A stretch of 64,000 bases of DNA, taken from a bacterium. Lineage in GTDB: Bacteria > Krumholzibacteriota > Krumholzibacteriia > JACNKJ01. The notes beneath the pieces were generated by a model. The model saw only the letters and a program-made list of their open reading frames with translations. It ran no database searches and was not told where the DNA came from. Position numbers and translations under genes: made by a program. Below are positions 1-8,827 of the stretch, piece by piece. Every line of letters starts with the position of its first letter. Positions within the stretch are counted from its first letter, which is position 1. Location of the stretch: positions 124,001-188,000 of the forward strand of contig JAAEPZ010001024.1 in the NCBI GenBank assembly GCA_024231955.1, read 5' to 3'.

Positions 1-1
1 C

Positions 2-1873
2 GCCGTCGATCTCGAACCCTACCTGCAGAGCTATCCATACGTCGTAACGAATGTCGATCTCAAGAACGGGTCGTTGCTCTATTTCGATACGCAATCCGAT
101 GGAGAGTGGTTGTGCCATCTTCCGATATCGGCGGAGGGTGAGCTGTCGCTGGGTCGGGGTCGTAAAATCGGCGACACCGACTGGTCGCTCCGCAGCTGGT
201 GGAATGGGGAATTCAACCCGGCCGACGACCTCTTCTACTTCTCTTCGGACGAGGCCAACGACGAACACACCAACGTCTATACACTGGATCTGAACTCGGG
301 TGAGATCAAGCAGGTCACCCGCAGCGACTACACCTACGCCTGGGGCTTGTCCGCTGACGGCCGGTACCTGGCCTACGTCGATCGCACGGGTCTGCAGGAG
401 CCGTTCGTCAGCACGCTCAGAGTGCTCGATCTGGTTACTGGCGCCGAGCGGGCCATCCTGGACGACGCCGCCAGCGCCGACCGCTTCACCTGGAGCGAAA
501 TACCATTCACCGCCGACAACAGGAATGTGATCGTCACCGTCCAGCATGACACCAATCGACGCACCACGAGCCTCGCTCTGGTCAACCTGGATAACCCTTC
601 GCTCGATTACATCCACGAACCGCGCGTGGAGCGTTTCGGCGTCGACATACTCAAGGGTTGGATTGACGACCACACATTCGTTTTCCAATCCTCCGAGACC
701 GGCTTCACCAACTCCTACCTCTGCGATCTGAATGCGCGCGCGGTGCGGCAACTCACCGATTACCGGGAGAACACCAGCTCGGTTCACCTGCTGGAGACCG
801 AACCGCCCACCTTGCTCGTGCCGGTGAAACGACCCCATGAAACCGATCTTCAGCTGCTTGATGCACGCACGGGCGAGCTGCTTCACCACGAGGTGATCGG
901 ATCGGCGATGAGCATCAAGGATGATTTCGGAAACCAGGCAATCATGTCCCGCGTCGATCTGGTGACGCCGTTCAAACTTGAGCGGCTGAACATCAAACAG
1001 CGTCGCGGCAAGTGGTCGTTCGGGTGGGAGCCGTTCATCTCCATGCCGCAAGCGCTGGCGAAGCAACTCGTCAACTGCAAACCGGAGAAGGTATCCTATC
1101 CGACATTCGACAAGACGGACGACGGCTCGCAGCGTATGCTCCACGCCTTCTATATGGAGCCGCTGGTCCAACCCGTCGACGAAAACCGCCTGGTCATCAT
1201 CATGTCCTTCTACGGGGGCGGCAACTACTTCAGCAAACGGTCGCACATTCTCGGCGGCCTGGGCATCGCCTTCATGAGTCCATCGCCCCGCGGCTGCGGC
1301 GGCTTCGGCGCCGAGTTCAAGAGCCTCAACGATGGCGATCTTGGTGGCGACGAGATCATTGACGTCTTCTACGCCGCACGCTGGCTGGTCGAGGAGAAGG
1401 GCTACAAACCGTCGCAGATAGGTGTGATCGGCGGCAGCCACGGCGGCTACGCGACCATGCGCTGCCTCACCTTCCCGACGGAAACCAACGGTCGCAACGA
1501 AAACTTCGATTTCGGCTTCGGCATCAGCCACGCCGGGTTCTGCGACATCACCACCTTCTACGACACCTGCAACATCCCCGACTGGGTTGTCCTTGAAGCC
1601 GGTGACCCGGCAACCGAATTCGACAAGCTCATGGAGCGCTCGCCCATCAGTCATGTCGAGCGGCTGCGTGCGCCGCTGCTGCTCACGCATGGGGTCAATG
1701 ACTGGCGCGTGCCGATCAGCGAGAGTCGACGCTTCGCGGAGGCCGCGAAGGCGATCGGCGCACCCGTAACGCTGGTGGAGTTTCCCGGCCAGGGTCACGG
1801 CATCTCCGGCCTGGCCAACAACCTGAACTACTACCAGGCGATCGTCGATTTTCTGGAGGCGTTGCCGCGCTAG
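2..1873 (+). CDS. S9-family prolyl oligopeptidase-like serine peptidase (5' partial)
   Basis: The reading frame is open from base 2, so the gene begins before the window; 623 codons are visible. The N-terminal two thirds looks like the beta-propeller of S9 peptidases (WD/YWTD-like strands such as FYFSSDEANDE and YAWGLSADGRYLAYVD). The C-terminal third is the alpha/beta hydrolase domain. The catalytic triad is visible: nucleophile Ser in GGSHGGY (codon 1436-1438), Asp in THGVNDWRVP (codon 1700-1702) and His in GQGHGIS (codon 1796-1798). It should hydrolyse peptides of limited length; localisation cannot be judged without the N-terminus. A perfect inverted repeat lies 28 bp downstream. Family call is firm; substrate is unknown. 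Confidence 0.9.
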   Translation, partial: AVDLEPYLQSYPYVVTNVDLKNGSLLYFDTQSDGEWLCHLPISAEGELSLGRGRKIGDTDWSLRSWWNGEFNPADDLFYFSSDEANDEHTNVYTLDLNSGEIKQVTRSDYTYAWGLSADGRYLAYVDRTGLQEPFVSTLRVLDLVTGAERAILDDAASADRFTWSEIPFTADNRNVIVTVQHDTNRRTTSLALVNLDNPSLDYIHEPRVERFGVDILKGWIDDHTFVFQSSETGFTNSYLCDLNARAVRQLTDYRENTSSVHLLETEPPTLLVPVKRPHETDLQLLDARTGELLHHEVIGSAMSIKDDFGNQAIMSRVDLVTPFKLERLNIKQRRGKWSFGWEPFISMPQALAKQLVNCKPEKVSYPTFDKTDDGSQRMLHAFYMEPLVQPVDENRLVIIMSFYGGGNYFSKRSHILGGLGIAFMSPSPRGCGGFGAEFKSLNDGDLGGDEIIDVFYAARWLVEEKGYKPSQIGVIGGSHGGYATMRCLTFPTETNGRNENFDFGFGISHAGFCDITTFYDTCNIPDWVVLEAGDPATEFDKLMERSPISHVERLRAPLLLTHGVNDWRVPISESRRFAEAAKAIGAPVTLVEFPGQGHGISGLANNLNYYQAIVDFLEALPR

Positions 1874-1900
1874 CGACAACTCGCTTGATCCCGTCCGCTC

Positions 1901-1928
1901 ACCCGGCGCTCAACCGGAAGCGCCGGGT
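1901..1928 (+). terminator. Possible terminator hairpin after the S9 peptidase
   Basis: ACCCGGCGCT (1901-1910) and AGCGCCGGGT (1919-1928) form a perfect 10-bp stem with an 8-nt loop, 28 bp past the stop codon. The nearest T-run (five T) is about 12 nt further on, so it is not a canonical rho-independent terminator. Confidence 0.4.
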
Positions 1929-1965
1929 AGGTGTCGGCATTTTTGACATCCATTCGGTATCCAGT

Positions 1966-1994
1966 TTTACTTGAAGCCGCCAATCTGGTATGAT
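1966..1994 (+). promoter_or_regulatory. Candidate sigma70-type promoter with extended -10
   Basis: TTTACT (1966-1971), a 17-bp spacer and TATGAT (1989-1994), the latter preceded by TG one base upstream (TGGTATGAT). The predicted start near 2001 gives a leader of about 210 nt before the clostripain-family gene at 2212. I see no gene in the 1874-2211 gap. Confidence 0.45.
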
Positions 1995-2211
1995 AAATAT
2001 TACAGCACAGGGCAACACTACAGGAGCCAGGGTTCTTCCCCCTTGTCGATCCAGGATGTGAGTTCGGGCCTGATCCGGAAACCTTGTTCCGCGATATCCA
2101 GACCCCACCCCGAATCCACCTCCCCCAGACGATCGAAAACCATGCTCCCGATACCTGCAAAGCGTAATTGTATCTCGATCCGGTAGCTGAAGAAACCTGG
2201 GGGGGCTTCCT

Positions 2212-3846
2212 ATGCACAGTCGCAAACCATCACATCATCACCTGAATTCCTGCAGACACATTTTGGCCTTGATCGGCATCATCTGTCTGCTCCTGCCCCG
2301 GATCACTCTGGAGGCGATCGCCGACGAGACGACCATTGGCGCGGAGAATCTGAATGGGCTCCATTATAATCCGGAAGATCCCACCATCGGACTCATGGAC
2401 AGGGGGGCTCTTCTGTCCGACTACGAGCCCTCACGCATGGATCTGGAGCAGGCGCTGCGGGAAGCCGCGGAGAATCCTGATCGCGACTGGACCGTGATGT
2501 TCTACGACGATGCCGATTTCACCTACGCCTTCGACCCCCTCGACAACCTGACCGAAATGGCCTTCTCGAGCGAGAACATCGACTTCATCGTGCTGCAGGA
2601 CACCAGCTACGGCCCGGCTTTTCTGTGGCATATCGAAAGCGACGGCACCCGCACCCTTCTTGCCGAGTTGGGCGAGGTCGATATGGGTCACTACACCACG
2701 CTGCGGGATCTGCTGCAGTACGGGAGGGACAACTACCCCGCCGAGCGGTACATGTTGTGCCTTTACGATCACGGCGGCGGTCACGCGGGTGCCTGTATCG
2801 ATGTCAGCAGCGAGGGGACGACCATGTTGTCCATGGATGACTTCAAGCGGGCGATCACTGAGACCGGGGGCCTGGATATCATCGCCTTCACCGGTCCCTG
2901 CCTTATGGGCGCGGTCGAATCCGTTTACGAATTGAGGGATTGCGTGGATGTCTATGTCGGAAGCGAAGACCTGAGCGGGTACGCCCTCTGGATGGATATC
3001 TTCGACGACATCTGCATCTGCCTGGATGATTCGGATCTCCTGACCAATGAGGATATCGGCACTCATCTGGTGGATCTGGTCGAGGACAATATCTCCACCG
3101 ACCTGTGCAAGACCTTGTGCGCCGCCCGCAGCGAGACTGTCGAGGCGCTGGCTCTGCTGATTGACGAACTGGTGGTCTATCTGACCGCCGATATGGCATT
3201 CCACTACGATAGCATCCGCCAGGCGCGACAGCTCTGCAAAGTGCTGGCCGGAGGGGTCATCAATGACTTCAATCGCGTTGATCTCTGGACCGTATTCAAC
3301 AAGTTGAGATTTGCGTCTTATGACCCGTTTGTCGACACCATGTGCGATGCGATTCTCACCGCATTCGATGAGGTGGTCTTCGCCGAATGGAATCTGCCGG
3401 GCGAAGCCGGCTATTACGGTCTGTCGCTCTTCTTCCCCCGCACGGTGGAGGCCTATTTCCCCTCTTATCACTCCTACTCTCTCGATTTTGCCGCCGATAC
3501 CGGCTGGGACGAGTTCCTCAGAACCTACTTCTACGGCGACCTGACGGCCGCCGGCGAATTCACCGACCCGACGGGATTCCTGTCGCAGTGCAACCCCAAT
3601 CCGTTCCGGAACGAGACCAGCATCAGCTTCACCAATTCACGTCCGGGGCCGGTCTCAATACAGATCTACGACATCATGGGGCGACATGTGCGGGCGCTAT
3701 GCAACAGCATCCTCGATTCGGGCGTCCAGAATCTGGTCTGGGATGGTCACGACTCCAATGGTCATAGTGTACCGTCGGGAACCTACCTCTACCGGATAGA
3801 TGCGAACGACACGACGGAAACCAGACGCATGGTGCTGATCCGCTGA
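2212..3846 (+). CDS. Secreted clostripain-family (C11) cysteine protease with FlgD-like sorting domain
   Basis: 544 residues. An N-terminal hydrophobic segment (about residues 18-36, LALIGIICLLLP) looks like a signal peptide. The protease core carries the clostripain hallmarks: His187 in YDHGGGHAG and Cys230 in GPCLMGAVE, after the typical opening DWTVMFYDDADF. The last ~85 residues (NPNPFRNETSISF ... SGTYLYRIDA ... RRMVLIR) form a FlgD-like/type IX-type C-terminal domain, seen on exported proteins of the FCB group. It probably acts outside the inner membrane as an Arg- or Lys-preferring protease, but no specificity residue was checked. The start follows a G-rich Shine-Dalgarno (ctgggggggc). 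Confidence 0.85.
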   Translation: MHSRKPSHHHLNSCRHILALIGIICLLLPRITLEAIADETTIGAENLNGLHYNPEDPTIGLMDRGALLSDYEPSRMDLEQALREAAENPDRDWTVMFYDDADFTYAFDPLDNLTEMAFSSENIDFIVLQDTSYGPAFLWHIESDGTRTLLAELGEVDMGHYTTLRDLLQYGRDNYPAERYMLCLYDHGGGHAGACIDVSSEGTTMLSMDDFKRAITETGGLDIIAFTGPCLMGAVESVYELRDCVDVYVGSEDLSGYALWMDIFDDICICLDDSDLLTNEDIGTHLVDLVEDNISTDLCKTLCAARSETVEALALLIDELVVYLTADMAFHYDSIRQARQLCKVLAGGVINDFNRVDLWTVFNKLRFASYDPFVDTMCDAILTAFDEVVFAEWNLPGEAGYYGLSLFFPRTVEAYFPSYHSYSLDFAADTGWDEFLRTYFYGDLTAAGEFTDPTGFLSQCNPNPFRNETSISFTNSRPGPVSIQIYDIMGRHVRALCNSILDSGVQNLVWDGHDSNGHSVPSGTYLYRIDANDTTETRRMVLIR

Positions 3847-3955
3847 CACGCATAGGGGACGACTCTGCGCCATTGCTGAATAGGCGTGCGCAATAATTAC
3901 AGGAAATCACGCACATTCGTGCCGCATCCGCCGCATGAGGATTGTCAGGATCTGA

Positions 3956-3961
3956 TATACT
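3956..3961 (+). promoter_or_regulatory. Candidate extended -10 promoter element
   Basis: TGATATACT places TATACT at 3956-3961 after a TGn extension. No good -35 is visible at the right spacing. The start site would be near 3968, 31 nt before the CotH gene. The same extended -10 style precedes the previous secreted gene. Confidence 0.3.
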
Positions 3962-3998
3962 CACAATATCAAGCTACAACAACATCGGGGGGCCCGAC

Positions 3999-6464
3999 AT
4001 GATCCGCACGTTCCTTATTATATCCCTGTTGGTACTCGTCCATTTGCCCGGCGGAGCCGGGGCGGCGCTGATCCCCGCCGAGCACCCCCTCTTTGCGGAT
4101 GATGCCGTACATGAGATCCGCTTGACGTTCCATCAGGGCAATTGGTGGAATCAACTCGAAGACAACTTCGAGGGGCAATCCGATCCCGATTATCTGGCCG
4201 CCGAATTCGACTGGAACGGCGTGCATTTCGACAGCATCGGTGTTCGCTTCAAGGGCAACAGCAGCTATATGTCCTATCCCGGAGTAAAAAAGTCCTTCAA
4301 GCTCGACATTGATGAGTACGTCACCGATCAGGAGATCGACGGCCTGGACAAACTGAATCTCAACAACAGTTTTCTGGATCCGAGTTTCGTTCGCGAGAAG
4401 GCCTGTTACGAGCTCTGTGATGCGGTCGGGCTCGCCGCCGGGCGCACCAATTTCGCCGCTCTCTACATCAACGACGAATACTGGGGCCTGTACACGCTGA
4501 TCGAGCAGATCGACCAGGAGTTCCTCGAAAGCCGCTACGGTGCGAGTGAAGACGGCAACCTCTGGAAAGGTGAACCCAACGGCACTTTCGAGTATCGGGG
4601 CGCCAGCGAGTCCTCCTACTACAGCTCCTACGAATTGAAGACCAACGAGGAGACGAACGACTGGTCCGACCTGGTGGAGATCATGGATCTCCTCAACAAC
4701 ACCCCCGTTTCGAACCTCCCCGACAGCCTGCACAACACCATGGATGTCCACAGCGCGCTGGCGATGCTGGCCATCGACCTGTTCACGGTCAATCTCGACA
4801 GCTATGTCGGCCGCTGCGCAAACTACTACTTCTATCACCGCGAACTCGATGACCGCATCGTCTTCCTCAAGTGGGACATGAACGAGGCCTGGGGCCTCTT
4901 CAACATGTGGCACTACTCCGCCACTCAATTGCACCAGTTCGATATCTGGTGGAGCAACACGCAGTCGGGCGCGAACCGCCCCCTGGCCGAAATACTGTGG
5001 TCGGTGCCCGCCTACCAGGACATCTACGTGGGACACATTCAGCGGCTTATGGCCGGCGCAGCCGATCCCGATCTTCTCGTTGCCCGGATGGATGCGCTTC
5101 GCGACCTCATCCGCCCCTACGTCCTGTCCGACACCAACAAGATGTTCAGCAATTCCGAGTTCGAGAGCGCCATGAACTCGAACATCTACGAGGGCAACCG
5201 CTTGATCCCCGCGCTGGAGACCTTCGTCCGCAGCCGTGACAGCTGGCTCCAAACCGAGATCGGCGAATGGACCGCAATCGACGATCTGGTTATCAACGAG
5301 ATCATGGCCGACAACAATACGACTATCGCGGACGAATTCGGAGATTACGAGGACTGGGTGGAGATCACCAACACCGGCGACGCGCCAATCAGCTTGAACG
5401 GGTTGGCGCTCACCGATCATCACGACGGGTCGGCCCATTACACCTTTCCGGACGTTTCGCTGCCCGCCGGTGAGCACATGCTGATCTGGTGCGACGAAGA
5501 GCCCGGCGAAGGAGATTATCACGCGCCGTTCAAGCTCGATGGCGACGGGGAGGACCTCTTCCTGCTCGACGAAACAGGCAGCGTGCCGGTGATCATCGGC
5601 CAGGTGACGTTCCCCGCTCTCTCCGCAGACCTGAGCTGGGGCCGCTGGGCCGACGGCACCGGCGACTGGCAACTGCTCAGTCTGGCCACACCCGGCACCG
5701 CAAACCAGAATCCCGAAGCTCCCGAGGAGATAGTCCTGTTCATCAACGAGTTCCTCGCCGCCAACAGCTCGACCAACCAGGATGAAACCGGCGCCTTCGC
5801 CGACTGGGTCGAGATCTACAATCCCGGCCCCGACGCGGTGGAGATGGGTGGACTCTTCCTCACCGACGACCTGTCCATGCCTACCAAGTGGATCTTCCCC
5901 GAGTCCACGCTTGACGCCCACGACTATCTCCTCGTCTGGTGCGACAACGACGAGGAGGATGGCCCGCTGCACACCAGCTTCAAACTGAGCGCAGGCGGCG
6001 AGTCCATCGCCATCTTCGGGCGCTTGTCCGCGGGCAATGAGGTTATCGACAGCTATGACTTCGGGCCTCAGACCACCGATATCAGCGAAGGGCGCAGCCC
6101 GGACGGGACCGAACACTGGGATCTGTTCGACATACCCACTCCCGGCGACAGCAATAATGCAACAGGCGCCACAGGCACCACCCCCAGCGCTCAACTGACA
6201 TTGAGGAATTTCCCCAATCCGTTCAATCCCAGAACCGATCTTCAGTTAAACCTGCCTCAGGCGGGCCATGCCAGGCTTGAGATCTTCAATGTCTCCGGTC
6301 GGCGCGTGATGCGACTCTTCGACGATGTTCTGCCGGCGGGCATCTCCACGATCACCTGGGACGGACGCAACGGTGAGGGTGTCGAGCAGACATCGGGGCT
6401 CTATTTCTGTCGACTCGAAGCGAACGGCAAGACCGTCACGAGTCGTATGACTCTGCTGCGCTGA
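3999..6464 (+). CDS. Secreted CotH kinase-family protein with two lamin-tail domains and FlgD-like sorting domain
   Basis: 821 residues from ATG 3999; an in-frame ATG upstream exists, but the signal peptide (MIRTFLIISLLVLVHLPGG) begins here, after a GGGGGG Shine-Dalgarno. Residues ~25-410 match CotH (SVRFKGNSS-like GVRFKGNSSYMSYPGVKKSF, then LNNSFLDPSFVREK, LYTLIEQID, FLKWDMNEAWG), a family of secreted or spore-coat protein kinases. Two lamin-tail domains follow, opening at about residues 427 (VINEIMADN) and 577 (FINEFLAAN), each with a WVEI(T/Y)N signature. The last ~85 residues are the FlgD-like/type IX-type domain. Probably an exported surface protein; kinase activity is inferred from the family only. 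Confidence 0.87.
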   Translation: MIRTFLIISLLVLVHLPGGAGAALIPAEHPLFADDAVHEIRLTFHQGNWWNQLEDNFEGQSDPDYLAAEFDWNGVHFDSIGVRFKGNSSYMSYPGVKKSFKLDIDEYVTDQEIDGLDKLNLNNSFLDPSFVREKACYELCDAVGLAAGRTNFAALYINDEYWGLYTLIEQIDQEFLESRYGASEDGNLWKGEPNGTFEYRGASESSYYSSYELKTNEETNDWSDLVEIMDLLNNTPVSNLPDSLHNTMDVHSALAMLAIDLFTVNLDSYVGRCANYYFYHRELDDRIVFLKWDMNEAWGLFNMWHYSATQLHQFDIWWSNTQSGANRPLAEILWSVPAYQDIYVGHIQRLMAGAADPDLLVARMDALRDLIRPYVLSDTNKMFSNSEFESAMNSNIYEGNRLIPALETFVRSRDSWLQTEIGEWTAIDDLVINEIMADNNTTIADEFGDYEDWVEITNTGDAPISLNGLALTDHHDGSAHYTFPDVSLPAGEHMLIWCDEEPGEGDYHAPFKLDGDGEDLFLLDETGSVPVIIGQVTFPALSADLSWGRWADGTGDWQLLSLATPGTANQNPEAPEEIVLFINEFLAANSSTNQDETGAFADWVEIYNPGPDAVEMGGLFLTDDLSMPTKWIFPESTLDAHDYLLVWCDNDEEDGPLHTSFKLSAGGESIAIFGRLSAGNEVIDSYDFGPQTTDISEGRSPDGTEHWDLFDIPTPGDSNNATGATGTTPSAQLTLRNFPNPFNPRTDLQLNLPQAGHARLEIFNVSGRRVMRLFDDVLPAGISTITWDGRNGEGVEQTSGLYFCRLEANGKTVTSRMTLLR

Positions 6465-6498
6465 CACGCATTACAACCGTCAACGACTGGCTCTTCAT

Positions 6499-6531
6499 GA
6501 CACTACCGGCACGACGATCGCCGGTAGTGTC
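6499..6531. repeat. Perfect 12-bp inverted repeat downstream of the CotH gene
   Basis: GACACTACCGGC (6499-6510), a 9-nt loop and GCCGGTAGTGTC (6520-6531). There is no T-tract, so it may stabilise the 3' end or assist termination rather than being an intrinsic terminator. It lies 35 bp past the stop codon. Confidence 0.5.
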
Positions 6532-6676
6532 TCAGGTGAGGATTGCGCCTATGACGCATGATTGGGCGCTGCGAAACCGCTACGATAGTGCTGAAACACG
6601 GACCCAGTACCGTCTTGCGCTTGACCGCATTCGCGCATGACACAATCACGACATCCCCCCATCGGGCAGAAAGGGG

Positions 6677-6705
6677 TTGTTATCGTAGTTCAAACAGTGT
6701 TTAAT
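6677..6705 (+). promoter_or_regulatory. Candidate sigma70 promoter of a short transcript
   Basis: TTGTTA (6677-6682), exactly 17 bp, then TTTAAT (6700-6705). The expected start is about 6712, only ~75 nt before a strong terminator, which suggests a short untranslated RNA rather than the promoter of the next gene. Confidence 0.5.
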
Positions 6706-6711
6706 TATGGT

Positions 6712-6786
6712 ATCTGAGCACTATTTTGATCCTTCGCTGGATCGCTTGATCCGGCGAGCTTGGCACCCTTTGGGTGCCTTTTTTTT
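6712..6786 (+). ncRNA. Candidate small RNA ending in an intrinsic terminator
   Basis: Between a promoter-like element and a perfect terminator lie ~75 nt with no credible ORF. The first hairpin pairs TCGCTGGATC (6734-6743) with GATCCGGCGA (6748-6757), allowing one G-U pair. An alternative pairs GATCC (6728-6732) with GGATC (6739-6743); the two are mutually exclusive. It resembles no RNA family I can name. It could instead be an attenuated leader of the glycosyltransferase genes starting at 6855. Confidence 0.4.
6762..6786 (+). terminator. Rho-independent terminator
   Basis: GGCACCC (6762-6768), loop TTT, GGGTGCC (6772-6778), then eight T (6779-6786). It is a textbook intrinsic terminator on the plus strand, 69 bp before the next gene. 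Confidence 0.85.
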
Positions 6787-6854
6787 CCCCCTCACTCGTT
6801 GCCCCCCCGTCCGGCACATGCTAGGTTCGCCTCTATGCGAACAATGGATCAACA

Positions 6855-7910
6855 ATGAAGATACTGCAGATCAATACCGAGAGAACCTGGCGCGGCGGGG
6901 AGCGACAGACCCTTTACACACTTGAGGGGCTCCGTGCGGCGGGTATCGAAACAGGGCTGCTGTGCCGCAGAGATTATCCCATGGCTCAAGCTGCAGCCGA
7001 TCTCGGCATCTCCATACACGCGGTCGACGGTCAGGCGGGCGCCATGGCATTTCTCGCGGGCTCGGGCGCAAGGGCTTACGACCTCCTCCACGCGCAAACC
7101 GCCAAGGGACAATCGCTTGCAGTCCTGACCCGTCCCGCCCATCGACGTCCGCTGCTCTACACTCGGAGGGTGAACTTCGCCCCCTCCGGACGTCTGACCC
7201 TGCTCAAGTATCGCCTGACCGAGCGCACGGTGGCCATCAGCAGGGCTATCCGAGATACCATGGCCGACTTCGGCATACCAGATATCGAGGTGATCTCCTC
7301 GACGGTCAAGGAGAGGCAGCTCGACAAGCTGCGGGCAGCCGATTTCGCCGCGAAGCACAACCTGGCGGGCAAGCGGATCATCGCCACCACGGGGGATATG
7401 GTGCCGCAAAAGGATCCGGTCACGATGGTGGAGACAATCGGCCATCTCAAACGGCTCCGCCGCGACTTCGTCTTCCTTCACTTCGGCAACCGGCAGATGA
7501 TCGATCAGGTCGCACCCCGCATCCGCGAGCTGGATCTGGAAAACCACTATCTGCCGCTGGGGCATCACGATCGCGTCGAGGATTTCTTCCTGCTTTTCGA
7601 TGTCTTCCTGATCACATCCAATGAAACCGAGGGGCTCTGCAGCAGCATCTATGATGCCTTCATCTATCGTGTTCCGGTGGTGTCGACACTGGCGGGCGGC
7701 ATGTACGACTCCGTCGCCGACCGCGGACTCACCTGCGGCCCCCGCGAACCGGAGTGCCTGGCCGGACAGATCGACCTCATGCTCAACGATCCGGCGCAGG
7801 CGCAGATCCTCAGCGACAAAGCCTATCAGTGGGCGAGAGCCAGTGTTACGATTCCGGCGATCACCGAGCGGTATCTGGCCGTATACAACGACATGATCGG
7901 AGGGAGATGA
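6855..7910 (+). CDS. Glycosyltransferase family 4 protein
   Basis: 351 residues, GT-B fold. The N-terminus MKILQINTERTWRGGERQT is the typical GT4 acceptor-side opening with the GGxE-like turn. The C-terminal half carries the donor-binding region (ATTGDMVPQKDP, then FLITSNETEGLCSSIYDAF with the conserved E-x-x-S/G pattern, and PVVSTLAGGM). It is likely cytoplasmic or membrane-associated and transfers a nucleotide-sugar residue to a lipid-linked or LPS-core acceptor. It overlaps the following GT2 gene by 4 bp (ATGA), so the two are co-translated and probably act in one pathway. Donor and acceptor are unknown. Confidence 0.85.
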   Translation: MKILQINTERTWRGGERQTLYTLEGLRAAGIETGLLCRRDYPMAQAAADLGISIHAVDGQAGAMAFLAGSGARAYDLLHAQTAKGQSLAVLTRPAHRRPLLYTRRVNFAPSGRLTLLKYRLTERTVAISRAIRDTMADFGIPDIEVISSTVKERQLDKLRAADFAAKHNLAGKRIIATTGDMVPQKDPVTMVETIGHLKRLRRDFVFLHFGNRQMIDQVAPRIRELDLENHYLPLGHHDRVEDFFLLFDVFLITSNETEGLCSSIYDAFIYRVPVVSTLAGGMYDSVADRGLTCGPREPECLAGQIDLMLNDPAQAQILSDKAYQWARASVTIPAITERYLAVYNDMIGGR

Positions 7911-8731
7911 TGGCGCAGGAGAGGATCACATTGAGCGTGGTTATGATCGTCAAGGACGACGGTCGGCGCCTGCGCGATTCCCTGGCCTCTGTGTTTGTCG
8001 AGGGGGAGGATTTCGCGGACGAGGTGATCGTGGCGGACACCGGCTCGCGGGACGACACCCCCGATATCGCTCGGGAGATGGGCGCACGCGTGATCGACCT
8101 CCCCTTCACCGGTTTTGGAGAGACCAAGCAGCGCGCGCTCGATCACGCAACCGGCGACTGGGTGTTTGCCCTGGATTCGGACGAGGTCATCAGCCCCGCA
8201 CTGCGCACGGAGATTCGCCGGACGATCACCGACACCGACAAGGCCGGGTTCATCATCCCCCGGATCTCCTGGTTTCTGGGCAAGCGCATCCGCCATGGCG
8301 GGTGGGGGCAGGATGAAATCCTCCGTCTCTTTCGCCGGGAGCAAGGCCGCTACAACGATGCACCGGTCCACGAAAAGGTGATCATCACCGGTCCTGCCGG
8401 TCGACTTGATGGCCACCTTGAGCACAACACGGATCCCTACTTCCCTCAGTATCTCGCCAAGATCGACCGCTACTCCACGCTGGCGGCACGTCAAATTGCG
8501 GCCGATCCCAAAAAACGAACCGGGACCTGGCCGGCGCTGGCCCATGCATCAAGCAAGTTCTGGCGCATGCTGATCCTGAAGGGCGGCTGGCGCGACGGTA
8601 TCCATGGTCTGCTGCTGGCGGTATCCAGCGGCTATACCGGCTTCATGCGCTACACCAAGGCCGAGCTCATCAGACGCGGAGAGGCGGATTACTGTCTCGA
8701 CCTCCCCCCCGCCGATTCCCAAGAGGACTGA
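7907..8731 (+). CDS. Glycosyltransferase family 2 protein (WaaE/KdtX-like)
   Basis: 274 residues. The start is ATG 7907 (a second ATG is at 7910), overlapping the upstream stop after a GGAGGGAG Shine-Dalgarno. The GT-A fold signature is clear: LSVVMIVKDDGRRLRDSL, the EVIVADTGSRDDTPDIA strand, and ALDSDEVI containing the metal-binding DxD. The arrangement, with WFLGKRIRHGGWGQDEILRLFRR and a short C-terminal helix, resembles WaaE/KdtX-type LPS-core glycosyltransferases. With the coupled GT4 it probably modifies lipid A-core or a related glycolipid. Specific linkage cannot be read from sequence. Confidence 0.85.
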   Translation: MMAQERITLSVVMIVKDDGRRLRDSLASVFVEGEDFADEVIVADTGSRDDTPDIAREMGARVIDLPFTGFGETKQRALDHATGDWVFALDSDEVISPALRTEIRRTITDTDKAGFIIPRISWFLGKRIRHGGWGQDEILRLFRREQGRYNDAPVHEKVIITGPAGRLDGHLEHNTDPYFPQYLAKIDRYSTLAARQIAADPKKRTGTWPALAHASSKFWRMLILKGGWRDGIHGLLLAVSSGYTGFMRYTKAELIRRGEADYCLDLPPADSQED

Positions 8732-8767
8732 ATTCCGGCAACCTGCCGGAGATCCCCATATGACGAC

Positions 8768-8801
8768 AAAAAAATCAGGACGCCCCCGAGGGGGCATCCT
8801 G
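8768..8801 (-). terminator. Rho-independent terminator of the sigma/anti-sigma/DUF4097 operon
   Basis: Read on the minus strand, CAGGATGCCCCC (8801-8790) pairs with GGGGGCGTCCTG (8787-8776) and is followed by one A and seven T. It lies 27 bp after the DUF4097 stop. Confidence 0.85.
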
Positions 8802-8827
8802 TAATGACGTGCTCAGACGACCTGAAC

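Noticed and set aside
2431..3471. Long minus-strand frame (346 codons) opposite the clostripain gene
   Set aside because: It mirrors the plus-strand gene in a high-GC region, is rich in His/Val/Gly without any domain, and the plus strand carries clear catalytic motifs.
3969..6194. Minus-strand frame of 741 codons opposite the CotH gene
   Set aside because: Shadow of the CotH/lamin-tail reading frame; no signal peptide, start site or family features.
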